DNA of 36,737 bases. It comes from Streptomyces diastatochromogenes. Its GTDB lineage: Bacteria; Actinomycetota; Actinomycetes; Streptomycetales; Streptomycetaceae. Below are positions 1 through 7,065 of this stretch, piece by piece. The notes below the pieces were generated by a model. That model had not been told where the DNA came from, did not search any database, and saw only the letters and a program-made list of their open reading frames with translations. The stretch is from the NCBI GenBank assembly GCA_001418405.1, contig LIQL01000377.1, forward strand, positions 1 to 36,737. The letters are read 5' to 3'. Position numbers and translations under genes: made by a program. Each line of letters starts with the position of its first letter. Positions within the stretch are counted from its first letter, which is position 1.

Positions 1-128
1 GTGACGGAGGGCTTGGGGGCGGCCGTCGGGGGCGGCAGCTGCTTCTTCTTGCGGCCGCTGACGACGAGCCCGCTGATCGCGCCGAGCACGACCACGGCGA
101 TGACTACGGCAAGGATGACGGTTTCCAT
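1..128 (-). CDS. ftsY: Signal recognition particle receptor FtsY (N-terminal fragment, runs off the left edge)
   Basis: The first 42 codons of FtsY are present; the rest lies left of the window. The product opens METVILAVVIAVVVLGAISG, one hydrophobic segment, followed by a GRKKKQ basic stop and a Pro/Ala-rich stretch. This is the usual layout of actinobacterial FtsY: an N-terminal membrane anchor, an acidic or proline-rich linker, then the NG GTPase domain, which is not visible here. In the cell FtsY docks the SRP-ribosome complex at the membrane for co-translational insertion. The start is supported by a strong GGAGGGG box 2-3 bases before the ATG at 128. Proximity to smc is typical of Streptomyces. 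The assignment rests on the N-terminus and synteny only. Confidence 0.8.
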   Translation of the reverse strand, partial: METVILAVVIAVVVLGAISGLVVSGRKKKQLPPPTAAPKPSV

Positions 129-173
129 AACCCCTCCAGTATCAGCCACGCCCCGCTGCGAACAGCCGTACGC

Positions 174-194
174 GCCCGGGGTTCGGTCCCGGGC
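174..194. terminator. Hairpin between the zinc-motif gene and ftsY
   Basis: GCCCGGG (174-180) and CCCGGGC (188-194) form a 7-bp stem with a 7-base loop. It lies 3' of the minus-strand gene ending at 240 and upstream of ftsY, so a rho-independent type terminator for that gene is the simplest reading. There is no T-run, as is usual in Streptomyces. Confidence 0.4.
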
Positions 195-239
195 CTCGGC
201 GGGGCGTCCCGGGGCCCGGCGGCCGCCTGGCGCGCGGTG

Positions 240-491
240 TCAGGACTCCCGGCTCTCCTGTGTGCGCCAGCGCTCCAAGGTGGGGTCGCAGTGGGAGTCG
301 TACGTGCCCGATCCCCGGCAGTGCCGGCATTCGCCGGCCCGCTGGACGGTCTCGTGGGGGCCCCGGAACGGGTCGACGCCGGGGGCGTAGGCCAGGGCCT
401 GGGACACATAGCCGGTGCCCTGGCACCACTGACAGGTCTTGCCGGACACACCGGACACGTCGGCCTCCTGCGGGCGTTCGCTGTCGTTCAT
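240..491 (-). CDS. Small protein with two DnaJ-type CxxCxGxG motifs
   Basis: An 83-residue protein with two cysteine motifs of the DnaJ central-domain type: CQWCQGTG at residues 20-27 and CRHCRGSG at 55-62, about 35 residues apart. Two such motifs can make one zinc site. There is no J domain, membrane segment or signal peptide, so it is a free-standing zinc-ribbon-like protein and not a DnaJ chaperone. The function is unknown; a zinc-dependent fold or peptide binding is an inference from the motif only. The start at 491 (ATG) is chosen because AAGGTGA lies 5-6 bases upstream; an in-frame start at 512 is possible. The gene is alone on its strand, between ftsY and a divergent permease gene. Confidence 0.7.
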   Translation of the reverse strand: MNDSERPQEADVSGVSGKTCQWCQGTGYVSQALAYAPGVDPFRGPHETVQRAGECRHCRGSGTYDSHCDPTLERWRTQESRES

Positions 492-599
492 CGGGATCAC
501 CTTGCACCACATCCGGTGCGCCGTGCCCGGGGTGTGGACAACCCGTCGCGCGCGGGCCCCGGTGACGCCCCGGCCACGGCCGCTCGCCGGTGCTCAAAC

Positions 600-613
600 G
601 AGACATGCGTCTC
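600..613. promoter_or_regulatory. Inverted repeat GAGAC-ATGC-GTCTC
   Basis: Two 5-base arms (600-604 and 609-613) flank 4 bases, about 110 bp upstream of the minus-strand zinc-motif gene and 330 bp upstream of the permease gene. The size and symmetry resemble a small operator, but no regulator can be named. The rest of 513-819 shows no gene. Confidence 0.25.
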
Positions 614-819
614 TCCGACGGGCCTCCGGTGAGACGGCGCGGCGGCCCGTCACAGCGGAAGAGGAGCCTCCGCTTCACGTTTTGGCGGTCCAGTGCGCGT
701 CGTATGTCCTGATCAGGGCGGTGTGACTGGATTCATCGACAGGAGGGCGCGGTCCGTGTCATCGTCAGGGGGTCCAAGGGGGCGGACCGGTAGAAGTTGG
801 ATCAAAGTACGATGGTGGA

Positions 820-905
820 CGGCTGCGCAACGCGCGTAGAGTCCTGGCAACCACTTTCTGGCCAGGCACCACAGCCGCTGCCTGCACCCCCGTTCCCGGG
901 GGTGC
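820..905 (+). promoter_or_regulatory. Structured leader candidate upstream of the NCS1 permease gene
   Basis: Three nested or adjacent helices can form. CGGCTG (820-825) pairs with CAGCCG (872-877), enclosing CCTGGC (843-848) paired with GCCAGG (861-866). A separate perfect 8-bp hairpin follows: GCACCCCC (884-891) with GGGGGTGC (898-905). The last hairpin ends 16 bases before the GGAG at 923-926. This layout would suit a cis-acting RNA with an expression platform, but it matches no riboswitch class I recognise (not TPP, purine, SAM or guanidine types). The promoter was not located. Evidence is base pairing alone. Confidence 0.3.
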
Positions 906-938
906 CCCCCAGACCCCCGCACGGAGACAGCTGCACCC

Positions 939-2438
939 ATGGGCACCAGCACCGCGTCCGCATCCACGTCCACCCCGGAAGTCGACGGCGCCGTCGAGAC
1001 GCGCGGCATCGAGCCCGTTCCGGACAACGAGCGCCGAGGGCGGGTGCGCGAGCTCTTCCCCACCTGGGTGGCGGCCAACATCAGCGTCCTGCTGCTCACC
1101 ATGGGCGCCTCGTTGGTGATCAACAACGGCCTGAACTTCTGGCAGGTGCTGGTCGTCGCCGCCATCGCCTCCTGCGTCTCCTTCGGGATCGTCGGCCTGC
1201 TGTCGGTCTCCGGCAAGTGGGGCGGCGCCCCGGGCGCGATGCTCTCCCGGGCCGCCTTCGGCGTGCGCGGCAACTACTTCCCGGGCGCGATCCTGTGGGT
1301 CGCCCGCTTCGGCTGGGAGACCATCAACGCGGTCAGCGGCGCCTACGCGATCCTGACCGTGCTCCACCTGGTGTTCGGCATCAAGACCAACAACGTGCTG
1401 GTCGTGGTGACCCTGTTGGGCTTCGTCGCCTGCACCTTCCTGGTGAGCGGGATGGGCCGCAAGGCGCTCAACGTCTGCAACAAGTACTCCACGTACCTCT
1501 TCAGCCTGATCAGCGTCGTCGTCCTGGTCTACCTGATCGTCGAGATGCCGTGGGGCGCCATCTTCGCCAAGTCGCCGGGCAGCGGCGCCATGATGATCGC
1601 GGGCATCGGCACCATCGCCGCCGGCGGCCTGAGCTGGGTGCCCACCGGTCCGGACTTCGCGCGCTACCTGCCGCACTCCGCCTCCGGCAAGAAGATCGTC
1701 GGCACCACCGTCTCGGGCGCCGCCCTGGTGCTGGTCCCGATGGTGGTCATGGGTGGCGTGATGGCCGTCTCCAACCCGGAGCTGGCCAACCAGAACACCG
1801 ACCCGATGTCCTTCCTCGGCCAGGTGCTGCCGTCGGCCATCGCGATCCCGTACCTGATCACCGCGCTGATCGGCATGATGCTGATCAACAGCCTGTCGAT
1901 GTACTCCGCGGGCTTCACCGCGCAGACCATGGGCGTCAAGCTGCCGCGCGCCCTGGCGGTCAGCATCAACGCCGCCATCAGCCTGATCGGCGGGCTGTTC
2001 ATGATGCTGGTGGCCAAGGACTTCGTGGGCCAGTTCATCGCCTTCCTGACGCTGCTCGCGGTCTCCTTCTCCGCCTGGATCGGCGTCTACGCCATGGACA
2101 TGGTCCGTCGCCGGAAGATGGCGGTCCGGTACCACGCGGAGAGCCTGATGACCATCGGGCCCAGCAGCCGGTACTGGTACAAGGGCGGGTTCTGCTGGCA
2201 GGCCATGTCGGCCTGGGCGCTCGCGCTGATCGTGGGCCTGTGCTTCACCAAGGTGCAGTGGTTCTCCGGCCCGCTCGCCGGCACCTGGATCGGCGAGAAC
2301 GGCCTGGGCTGGGTGGTCACCATCCTGATCGCCGCGGTGGTCTTCGCGGTCCTGCCGGCCGCCCGGGAGAACGAGACCCCGGCCCCGGCCCCCTCGCCGG
2401 AGGGCTCCGAGGAGCGTTCGGTGGTGGAGGTCGGCTGA
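939..2438 (+). CDS. NCS1-family nucleobase:cation symporter (cytosine/purine permease type)
   Basis: A 499-residue integral membrane protein. After a roughly 40-residue cytoplasmic tail (ETRGIEPVPDNERRG) come about 12 hydrophobic segments. The region FPTWVAANIS, then LSRAAFGVRGNYFPG and RFGWETINA, matches the nucleobase:cation symporter-1 family, which imports cytosine, purines, hydantoins, allantoin or thiamine-like compounds with H+ or Na+. Length and topology are normal for the family; the substrate cannot be fixed from sequence. The ATG at 939 has ACGGAG about 11 bases upstream. The gene lies alone, followed by a flavin oxidoreductase gene 92 bp downstream; a shared pathway such as nucleobase breakdown is possible but not shown. 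See the structured leader at 820-905. Confidence 0.88.
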   Translation: MGTSTASASTSTPEVDGAVETRGIEPVPDNERRGRVRELFPTWVAANISVLLLTMGASLVINNGLNFWQVLVVAAIASCVSFGIVGLLSVSGKWGGAPGAMLSRAAFGVRGNYFPGAILWVARFGWETINAVSGAYAILTVLHLVFGIKTNNVLVVVTLLGFVACTFLVSGMGRKALNVCNKYSTYLFSLISVVVLVYLIVEMPWGAIFAKSPGSGAMMIAGIGTIAAGGLSWVPTGPDFARYLPHSASGKKIVGTTVSGAALVLVPMVVMGGVMAVSNPELANQNTDPMSFLGQVLPSAIAIPYLITALIGMMLINSLSMYSAGFTAQTMGVKLPRALAVSINAAISLIGGLFMMLVAKDFVGQFIAFLTLLAVSFSAWIGVYAMDMVRRRKMAVRYHAESLMTIGPSSRYWYKGGFCWQAMSAWALALIVGLCFTKVQWFSGPLAGTWIGENGLGWVVTILIAAVVFAVLPAARENETPAPAPSPEGSEERSVVEVG

Positions 2439-2472
2439 TCCCCGGCCGGTTCTCGACCACCCACCTGGTCAA

Positions 2473-2487
2473 CTGACGTATCGTCAG
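2473..2487. promoter_or_regulatory. Perfect 15-bp operator-like palindrome CTGACG-TAT-CGTCAG
   Basis: Two perfect 6-base arms flank TAT, between the NCS1 stop (2438) and the oxidoreductase start (2531). The form is typical of TetR- or MarR-type operators in actinobacteria. No TetR or MarR gene lies in the window, so the regulator would act from elsewhere. It sits 44-58 bases before the ATG, where a promoter would be expected. Confidence 0.45.
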
Positions 2488-2494
2488 CTACGGT

Positions 2495-2523
2495 CCCCTT
2501 CGCCACCTGCTCCGGCGAAGGGG
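2495..2523. promoter_or_regulatory. 10-bp perfect hairpin that contains the ribosome binding site of the next gene
   Basis: CCCCTTCGCC (2495-2504) pairs perfectly with GGCGAAGGGG (2514-2523) around a 9-base loop. The 3' arm contains GAAGGGG, the only Shine-Dalgarno-like sequence for the ATG at 2531 (7-base spacing). The hairpin could be the terminator of the NCS1 gene, a translational lock on the oxidoreductase gene, or both. Confidence 0.5.
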
Positions 2524-2530
2524 ATCCGCC

Positions 2531-3535
2531 ATGTCCGCCGGCAACACCGCACCCACCACGGTCGTGCGCTTCAACCTCGCCGGCCCGCCGGTCGCCCCCG
2601 AGGAACTGTCCGCCCGCTACCGGGCCGCCGTCGAGATGGCCGCGTACGCCGACGCGCACGGCGTGGGCATGGTCCAGACCGAGGAGCACCACGCCACCGA
2701 CAACGGCTGGATGCCCTCCCCGCTCGCCTTCGCGGGAGCCGTCCTCGGCACCACGAGCCGGATCGGCGTGACCGTCTCGGCCCTGCTGAGCCCGCTGCAC
2801 GACCCGCTGCGGCTGGCCGAGGACCTCGCCGTGCTCGACCTGCTCGGCGCCGGCCGTCTGGTCACCGTCGCCGGACTCGGCTACCGGCCCGAGGAGTACG
2901 CGGCCCACGGCAAGGACTGGCAGCGCCGCGGCGCCCTCCAGGACGAGGTGCTCCGCACGCTGCTGGACGCCTGGACCGGCGAACCGTTCCGCTATCGGGG
3001 GCGCACGGTCCAGGTCACTCCGCGCCCGTACTCGCGACCTCATCCGACGCTGCTCATCGGGGGCGCCTCGCGGCCGGCGGCCCGGCGCGCGGCGCGTCTG
3101 GGGCTGCCGTTCTTCCCCAGCGCCCACCTGCCGGAGTTGGTGCGCTACTACCACGCGCAGTGCGCCGCGGCCGGGACCGAGGGCTGGGTGCTCCAACCCC
3201 CGCCGCGCACCTGCCTGTTGCACGTCTCCGAGGATCCGGACCGCAGTTGGGCCGCGCACGGCGGTCACCTGCTGTACGAGGCGCAGCGGTACGCGGCCTG
3301 GCAGTCGGCCGACGCCCGCTCCGCGGTGCGGTCCACCGCGCGGGACGCCGAGGCGCTGCGCGCGGAGGGCGTGTACCGCATCGTCACCCCGGACGAGTGC
3401 GTCAAGCTGGCCCAAGAGGACAACGCCCGGGGCACGTTGATCCTGCATCCGCTGTGCGGTGGGATGCCCGTCGAAGAGGGGTGGCGTTCGCTGCGGCTGT
3501 TCGCGGAGCAGGTGATTCCGCGGCTGACGGACTGA
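2531..3535 (+). CDS. LLM-class (luciferase-like) flavin-dependent oxidoreductase
   Basis: A 334-residue protein of the bacterial luciferase-like TIM-barrel superfamily. Hallmarks seen are a strand with VQTEEHHATDNGWMPSP near residues 47-65 (the family's E-H-H region), IGVTVSALLSPLHDPLRLAEDLAVLDLL around 77-105, GRLVTVAGLGYRPEEY, and PHPTLLIGGASRPAARRAARLG around 170-190. The family uses FMNH2 or F420H2; the cofactor cannot be decided from the sequence, though F420 is common in actinobacteria and cofC is present 27 kb away. The substrate is unknown. Its ATG at 2531 depends on a Shine-Dalgarno sequence held in a hairpin, and an operator-like palindrome lies just upstream, so regulated expression is likely. 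Confidence 0.85.
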   Translation: MSAGNTAPTTVVRFNLAGPPVAPEELSARYRAAVEMAAYADAHGVGMVQTEEHHATDNGWMPSPLAFAGAVLGTTSRIGVTVSALLSPLHDPLRLAEDLAVLDLLGAGRLVTVAGLGYRPEEYAAHGKDWQRRGALQDEVLRTLLDAWTGEPFRYRGRTVQVTPRPYSRPHPTLLIGGASRPAARRAARLGLPFFPSAHLPELVRYYHAQCAAAGTEGWVLQPPPRTCLLHVSEDPDRSWAAHGGHLLYEAQRYAAWQSADARSAVRSTARDAEALRAEGVYRIVTPDECVKLAQEDNARGTLILHPLCGGMPVEEGWRSLRLFAEQVIPRLTD

Positions 3536-3564
3536 CGCGCCGGACGGCGCGGCGGCACGGTCGA

Positions 3565-3587
3565 TTGTCAGTGCCGGGTGCCACGAT
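3565..3587 (+). promoter_or_regulatory. RecA-NDp (PafBC-type DNA-damage) promoter motif, leaderless
   Basis: TTGTCAGTG (3565-3573), 8 bases, then CACGAT (3582-3587). The actinobacterial LexA-independent DNA-damage motif is, as I recall it, TTGTCRGTG-N8-TAnnnT; the -35 part matches 9 of 9 and the spacing is exact, while the -10 matches at A and the final T. The ATG begins 7 bases after the -10, where transcription would start, so the mRNA would be leaderless. The only alternative ribosome site is a GAGG too close to the ATG. Confidence 0.55.
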
Positions 3588-3593
3588 CGAGGC

Positions 3594-5294
3594 ATGAGCT
3601 TCTTCGACGGACTGCCCGCCTCCGGCCCGCCGGCCGAACCTCTCGACGACACGCTGGAGTTGGGCACCTACGCACCCGGGTCGGACGAGGAGTTCGCGCC
3701 CTCGCACTGGTTCGTGCCGGCGCAGCTCGCGCAGGTCGCCGAGGCCGGCGCGGGGCCGGACGTCCGGATCATGCTCACCGGCTGGCAGGTCTGGCCGGGG
3801 TCGGTGACGATGCGGCTCTCGGTCTTCCTGCGGCGGATCCGGGCCGGCGGGCGGACGTCGCCGTACGGCCCTCCGGACAGCGGGGCGCTGCGCTGCGGGC
3901 TGCTGCTGGCGGACGGGCGGAAGGTCACCACGCTCGACGGGCCGCCCCTGCCGGTCGCCGGGCCCGCCGGCCCGACACTGCGGCTGAGCGGCGGCAGCGG
4001 CGGCGCCTTCCACTACGAACTGGAGCTGCACCTCTCGCAGTTGCCGCCCGCCGGCGTCACCCAGCTGGTCGTCGAGTGGCCGGACGAGCAGGTACCCGAG
4101 ACCGTCACCGTCGTCGACGCCGGACCGCTGCGGGCGGTCGCCGGCGAAGCGCGGGAGATCTGGCCGGACGCCGCGCCGCCGGACCCCCGGGCGGCGGACG
4201 AGCAGACTCGGGGGTTCCTCGGCCTCGGCCCGGGGCCGGCGGTGCTCCTCGCCCGGCCGTCCGGGCCGGAGCCGCCGCAGCCGTGGTCGCCGCCCGTGCC
4301 CGACGCCGCGCGCGACGACTGGAGACTCCTGGCGCCGTTCCACTGGCAGGACACCGGGCTGGTGCTGGCCCGCCTGGAAAGCGGTGCCGATCCCGGCGCC
4401 CTCGTGCCGGGCCACGCTCGCGCGACCCCGCTGCACCTGGCCGCGGCCCACGGTGGCCCGGTGGCCGTCGCCGCGCTGCTGGAGCGGGGCGCGGTGGTGG
4501 ACGCGCGGGACGGCCAGGGCCGCACCCCGCTGTGGCACGCCGTCTGCCACGGCGCCGAGGAGAACGCGGAGCTGCTGCTGCGGGCCGGCGCCGACGCCTG
4601 GACCCCGCAGCTCGGCGGGCGCTCCCCCGGCCGACTGGCGCTGACCTGCGAGCTGGCCCCGCTCTTCGCCGAGTTGCCGGGGGCGGTGCCGTTGACGCCC
4701 GGGGAGCGCGCCGCCCAGCGGGAGGCGGACGCCCGGGCGGCGGTGTTCCGAGGGGTGCGCACCGAGGGTGTCTCGGTCGCGTTCGTGGCGGGGATCGACG
4801 AGGCCGAGGCGGTCCGGCGGCTGGAGCGGGACCCGCGCGAGACCGCGGTGGGGCCGCCGGACGCCACCGCGGTCCCCCACGGCCCCGGGGAGGCCCACCG
4901 CCGGGTGGGGGTGACGGGGGTGCTTGGCGGCTGCGTCCTGCTCCAGCCGGCCTCGTACCTGCTGGGCACCGATGCGGCACTGGACGCCCTCTCCGTCGGC
5001 GCCACCGCGTACGGCCTGTACTTCGACCCCAGCGGGGGCACCTTCGGCACCCTCTCCCGCGACGGCCGCACCGAGCTGACCGAGGAGATCGGTCTCCCGC
5101 CGTACGGCGACGAGCCCGAGGGGCACTGGCACTACCGCTTCTGGAGCTGGTCACGACCGCAGGAGCTGTACGGCGCCGCCGAGTTGGGGTACGCCTGCGC
5201 GGCGGCCGGCCTGCGGGTGACGGACCCGCGGCCGGTGAGCGGGCCGCCGCACCGCTGGGTGGAGATACCCGCGGGCAGCCCGCTCCTGGCGTAG
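3594..5294 (+). CDS. Ankyrin-repeat protein with a possible DUF6461-like C-terminal domain
   Basis: A 566-residue soluble protein. Residues 1-220 form an uncharacterised, probably beta-rich domain (WFVPAQL, MLTGWQVWPGSVTMRLSVFLRR). Around 274-350 are about two ankyrin repeats: ATPLHLAAAHGGPVAVAALL, then GRTPLWHAVCHGAEENAELL. The C-terminal 180 residues (VSVAFVAGIDEAEAVRRL, then a glycine-rich core and FYRFWSW-like aromatic end) resemble the DUF6461 type common in streptomycetes; this is from memory and tentative. No catalytic motif is recognised. It is a single gene, convergent with glcP and separated from it by a strong terminator. The start at 3594 has no proper Shine-Dalgarno sequence but fits a leaderless start from a DNA-damage-type promoter. 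Confidence 0.75.
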   Translation: MSFFDGLPASGPPAEPLDDTLELGTYAPGSDEEFAPSHWFVPAQLAQVAEAGAGPDVRIMLTGWQVWPGSVTMRLSVFLRRIRAGGRTSPYGPPDSGALRCGLLLADGRKVTTLDGPPLPVAGPAGPTLRLSGGSGGAFHYELELHLSQLPPAGVTQLVVEWPDEQVPETVTVVDAGPLRAVAGEAREIWPDAAPPDPRAADEQTRGFLGLGPGPAVLLARPSGPEPPQPWSPPVPDAARDDWRLLAPFHWQDTGLVLARLESGADPGALVPGHARATPLHLAAAHGGPVAVAALLERGAVVDARDGQGRTPLWHAVCHGAEENAELLLRAGADAWTPQLGGRSPGRLALTCELAPLFAELPGAVPLTPGERAAQREADARAAVFRGVRTEGVSVAFVAGIDEAEAVRRLERDPRETAVGPPDATAVPHGPGEAHRRVGVTGVLGGCVLLQPASYLLGTDAALDALSVGATAYGLYFDPSGGTFGTLSRDGRTELTEEIGLPPYGDEPEGHWHYRFWSWSRPQELYGAAELGYACAAAGLRVTDPRPVSGPPHRWVEIPAGSPLLA

Positions 5295-5328
5295 TGCGGT
5301 CCCGGTGCGCCCGCCCGCACGAACCACC

Positions 5329-5358
5329 GCTGCCCCGGCTCGGGTGAGCCGGGGCAGC
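5329..5358. terminator. Bidirectional terminator between the ankyrin gene and glcP
   Basis: A perfect 13-bp stem (5329-5341 with 5346-5358) closed by a GGGT loop, centred between two convergent genes ending at 5294 and 5390. Confidence 0.8.
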
Positions 5359-5389
5359 AGCGACAACTGAGGAGAGGGCTGGCGGGGGG

Positions 5390-6808
5390 TTAGCCCATCT
5401 CCTCCAACGCCTTGCCCTTGGTCTCCTTCACGAACTTGAGCACGAAGGGGATCGAGAGCAGAGCGAAGACCATGTAGATCACGTAGGTGCCGGACAGGTT
5501 CCAGTCCGAGAGGCTCGGGAAGCTGGCCGTGATCGCCCAGTTGGCGATCCACTGCGCGGAGGCGGCGACGCCCAGCGCGGCGGCCCGGATCTTGTTGGGG
5601 AACATCTCACCGAGGAAGACCCAGACCACGACGCCCCAGGAGAGCGCGAAGAAGAGGACGAAGCCGTGCGCGGCGATCAGGGCCACGGTGCCTTCGGCGG
5701 AGGGCAGGGTGCCGGCCGCGGTCTTGGCGGAGAAGGCCCACGCCTCCAGGGCGAGCGCCACGGCCATGCCGGCCGAACCGATCAGCGCCAGCGGTCGGCG
5801 GCCGATCCGGTCGACGAAGATCATCGCGATCACGGTACCGATGATGTTGATGATCGAGGTGGTGAAGCTGTAGAAGAACGAGCTCTCGGGGTTGATGCCG
5901 ACCGACTGCCACAGCGTCGAGGAGTAGTAGAAGGCGACGTTGATGCCGACCAGCTGCTGGAAGACGGAGAGCCCGATGCCGACCCAGACGATCGGCAGGA
6001 AGCCGCCCTTGCCGCCGAGCAGGTCCTTGAAGGTCGACTTGTGCTCGCGGCGCATCGCGTCCTGGATCTCGGAGACCCGGGCGTCGAGGTCCACGCTCTG
6101 GCCCTCGACCTCGGAGAGCACCTCCTTGGCGCGCTCAAGCCGACCGGCGGAGATCAGGAAGCGCGGCGACTCGGGGATCGCGAAGGAGAGCAGGCCGTAG
6201 AGGATGGCGGGGATGACCATCACGCCGAGCATCCACTGCCAGGCTTCCAGGCCGGCGATCTTGCCGCGCTGCTCACCGTTGGCGAGGTTGAGGATGCCCC
6301 AGTTCACGAGCTGGGAGATGGCGATGCCGACGACGATGGCGGCCTGCTGGAAGGAGCCGAGCCGTCCGCGGTAGGCGGGCGGCGACACCTCGGCGATGTA
6401 GGCCGGGCCGATGACCGAGGCCATGCCGATCGCGATGCCGCCCAGCACGCGCCACATCGCCAGGTCCCACAGGGCGAACGGCAGCGCCGAGCCGACGGCG
6501 CTGATGGTGAACAGCACCGCGGCGATCTGCATGACCCGGATCCGGCCGATCCGGTCGGCGATCCGACCGGCGGTGGCGGCGCCGATGGCGCAGCCGATCA
6601 GGGCGATGGCGATCACCTGCGCGAGGACGGCGGAGCCGACGTCGTAGCGGCTGCGGATCGCCTCGACCGCGCCATTGATCACGGAGCTGTCATAGCCGAA
6701 GAGAAAGCCGCCCATCGCGGCAGCCGCGGTGATGAAGATGACATGGCCGAGGTGGTCCGGCTGGGCCTTGCGGCCTTCCGGGACCGTCGGCTGCGCGGTG
6801 CTGGTCAA
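5390..6808 (-). CDS. glcP: Glucose permease, sugar porter family of the major facilitator superfamily
   Basis: A 472-residue, 12-helix sugar porter. Signatures seen are GGFLFGYDSSVINGA in helix 1, ADRIGRIRVM between helices 2 and 3, PAYIAEVSPPAYRGRLGSFQQ after helix 4, PESPRFL before the central loop, GINVAFYY in helix 7, DRIGRRPL between helices 8 and 9, and VKETKGKALEEM at the C-terminus. The sequence and its position beside smc match the Streptomyces glucose/H+ symporter GlcP, the main glucose importer that feeds glucose kinase. The start is TTG at 6808, supported by GGAG six bases upstream. The upstream region holds a consensus promoter, a palindrome over the start point and a folded leader. 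Confidence 0.92.
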   Translation of the reverse strand: MTSTAQPTVPEGRKAQPDHLGHVIFITAAAAMGGFLFGYDSSVINGAVEAIRSRYDVGSAVLAQVIAIALIGCAIGAATAGRIADRIGRIRVMQIAAVLFTISAVGSALPFALWDLAMWRVLGGIAIGMASVIGPAYIAEVSPPAYRGRLGSFQQAAIVVGIAISQLVNWGILNLANGEQRGKIAGLEAWQWMLGVMVIPAILYGLLSFAIPESPRFLISAGRLERAKEVLSEVEGQSVDLDARVSEIQDAMRREHKSTFKDLLGGKGGFLPIVWVGIGLSVFQQLVGINVAFYYSSTLWQSVGINPESSFFYSFTTSIINIIGTVIAMIFVDRIGRRPLALIGSAGMAVALALEAWAFSAKTAAGTLPSAEGTVALIAAHGFVLFFALSWGVVVWVFLGEMFPNKIRAAALGVAASAQWIANWAITASFPSLSDWNLSGTYVIYMVFALLSIPFVLKFVKETKGKALEEMG

Positions 6809-6822
6809 CGTGAACTCCAGTG

Positions 6823-6894
6823 GCCCGGCTGCGCTGCCGGGCGTAGGGGGCTGGCCCTACAAGTGGTGCACACGTCGGGGGCACCCACCACTTG
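6823..6894 (-). promoter_or_regulatory. glcP leader: three hairpins in a row
   Basis: In transcript order: CAAGTGGTG paired with CACCACTTG (6894-6886 with 6868-6860), then a 6-bp GTAGGG/CCCTAC hairpin (6860-6855 with 6848-6843), then a 7-bp GCCCGGC/GCCGGGC hairpin (6842-6836 with 6829-6823). The three are contiguous and end about 7 bases before the GGAG of glcP. They lie downstream of the predicted start point, so all would be in the mRNA. Confidence 0.5.
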
Positions 6895-6903
6895 AAGGTA
6901 AAA

Positions 6904-6943
6904 GCAACGTTGCAGAGACTATGCCTTTAAGTTTCGAAGTCAA
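6904..6943 (-). promoter_or_regulatory. glcP promoter with a GCAACGTTGC operator-like palindrome
   Basis: TTGACT (6943-6938), 16 bases, TAGTCT (6921-6916) make a good sigma-HrdB-type promoter reading towards glcP. The 10-bp perfect palindrome GCAACGTTGC (6904-6913) covers the predicted start point. A central CG in a palindrome of this kind is typical of LacI/GalR-family operators, which would fit sugar-dependent repression; the regulator is not in the window. Confidence 0.6.
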
Positions 6944-6984
6944 TACCCCAAAGCTGATGTCTTCCTCACCCGACTACCGCAGCC

Positions 6985-7020
6985 TTCATTCAAGTTCTGA
7001 ATTGATCTTCAGGGAATGAA
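6985..7020. promoter_or_regulatory. Nested AT-rich inverted repeat between smc and glcP
   Basis: The outer arms are TTCATTC (6985-6991) and GAATGAA (7014-7020); the inner arms are CTGAA (6997-7001) and TTCAG (7008-7012) around a 6-base loop. It lies 46 bp past the smc stop and 42 bp upstream of the glcP -35. It may end smc transcription or bind a regulator; low GC for this genome is notable. Confidence 0.35.
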
Positions 7021-7065
7021 AGGGAGGGGCCACCGGCCTCGGCGCGACCGGGCCACCGCACCGGC

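Noticed and set aside
713..1273. Minus-strand frame opposite the start of the NCS1 gene
   Set aside because: Its product has no recognisable family and the plus-strand frame is a clear transporter with normal codon use.
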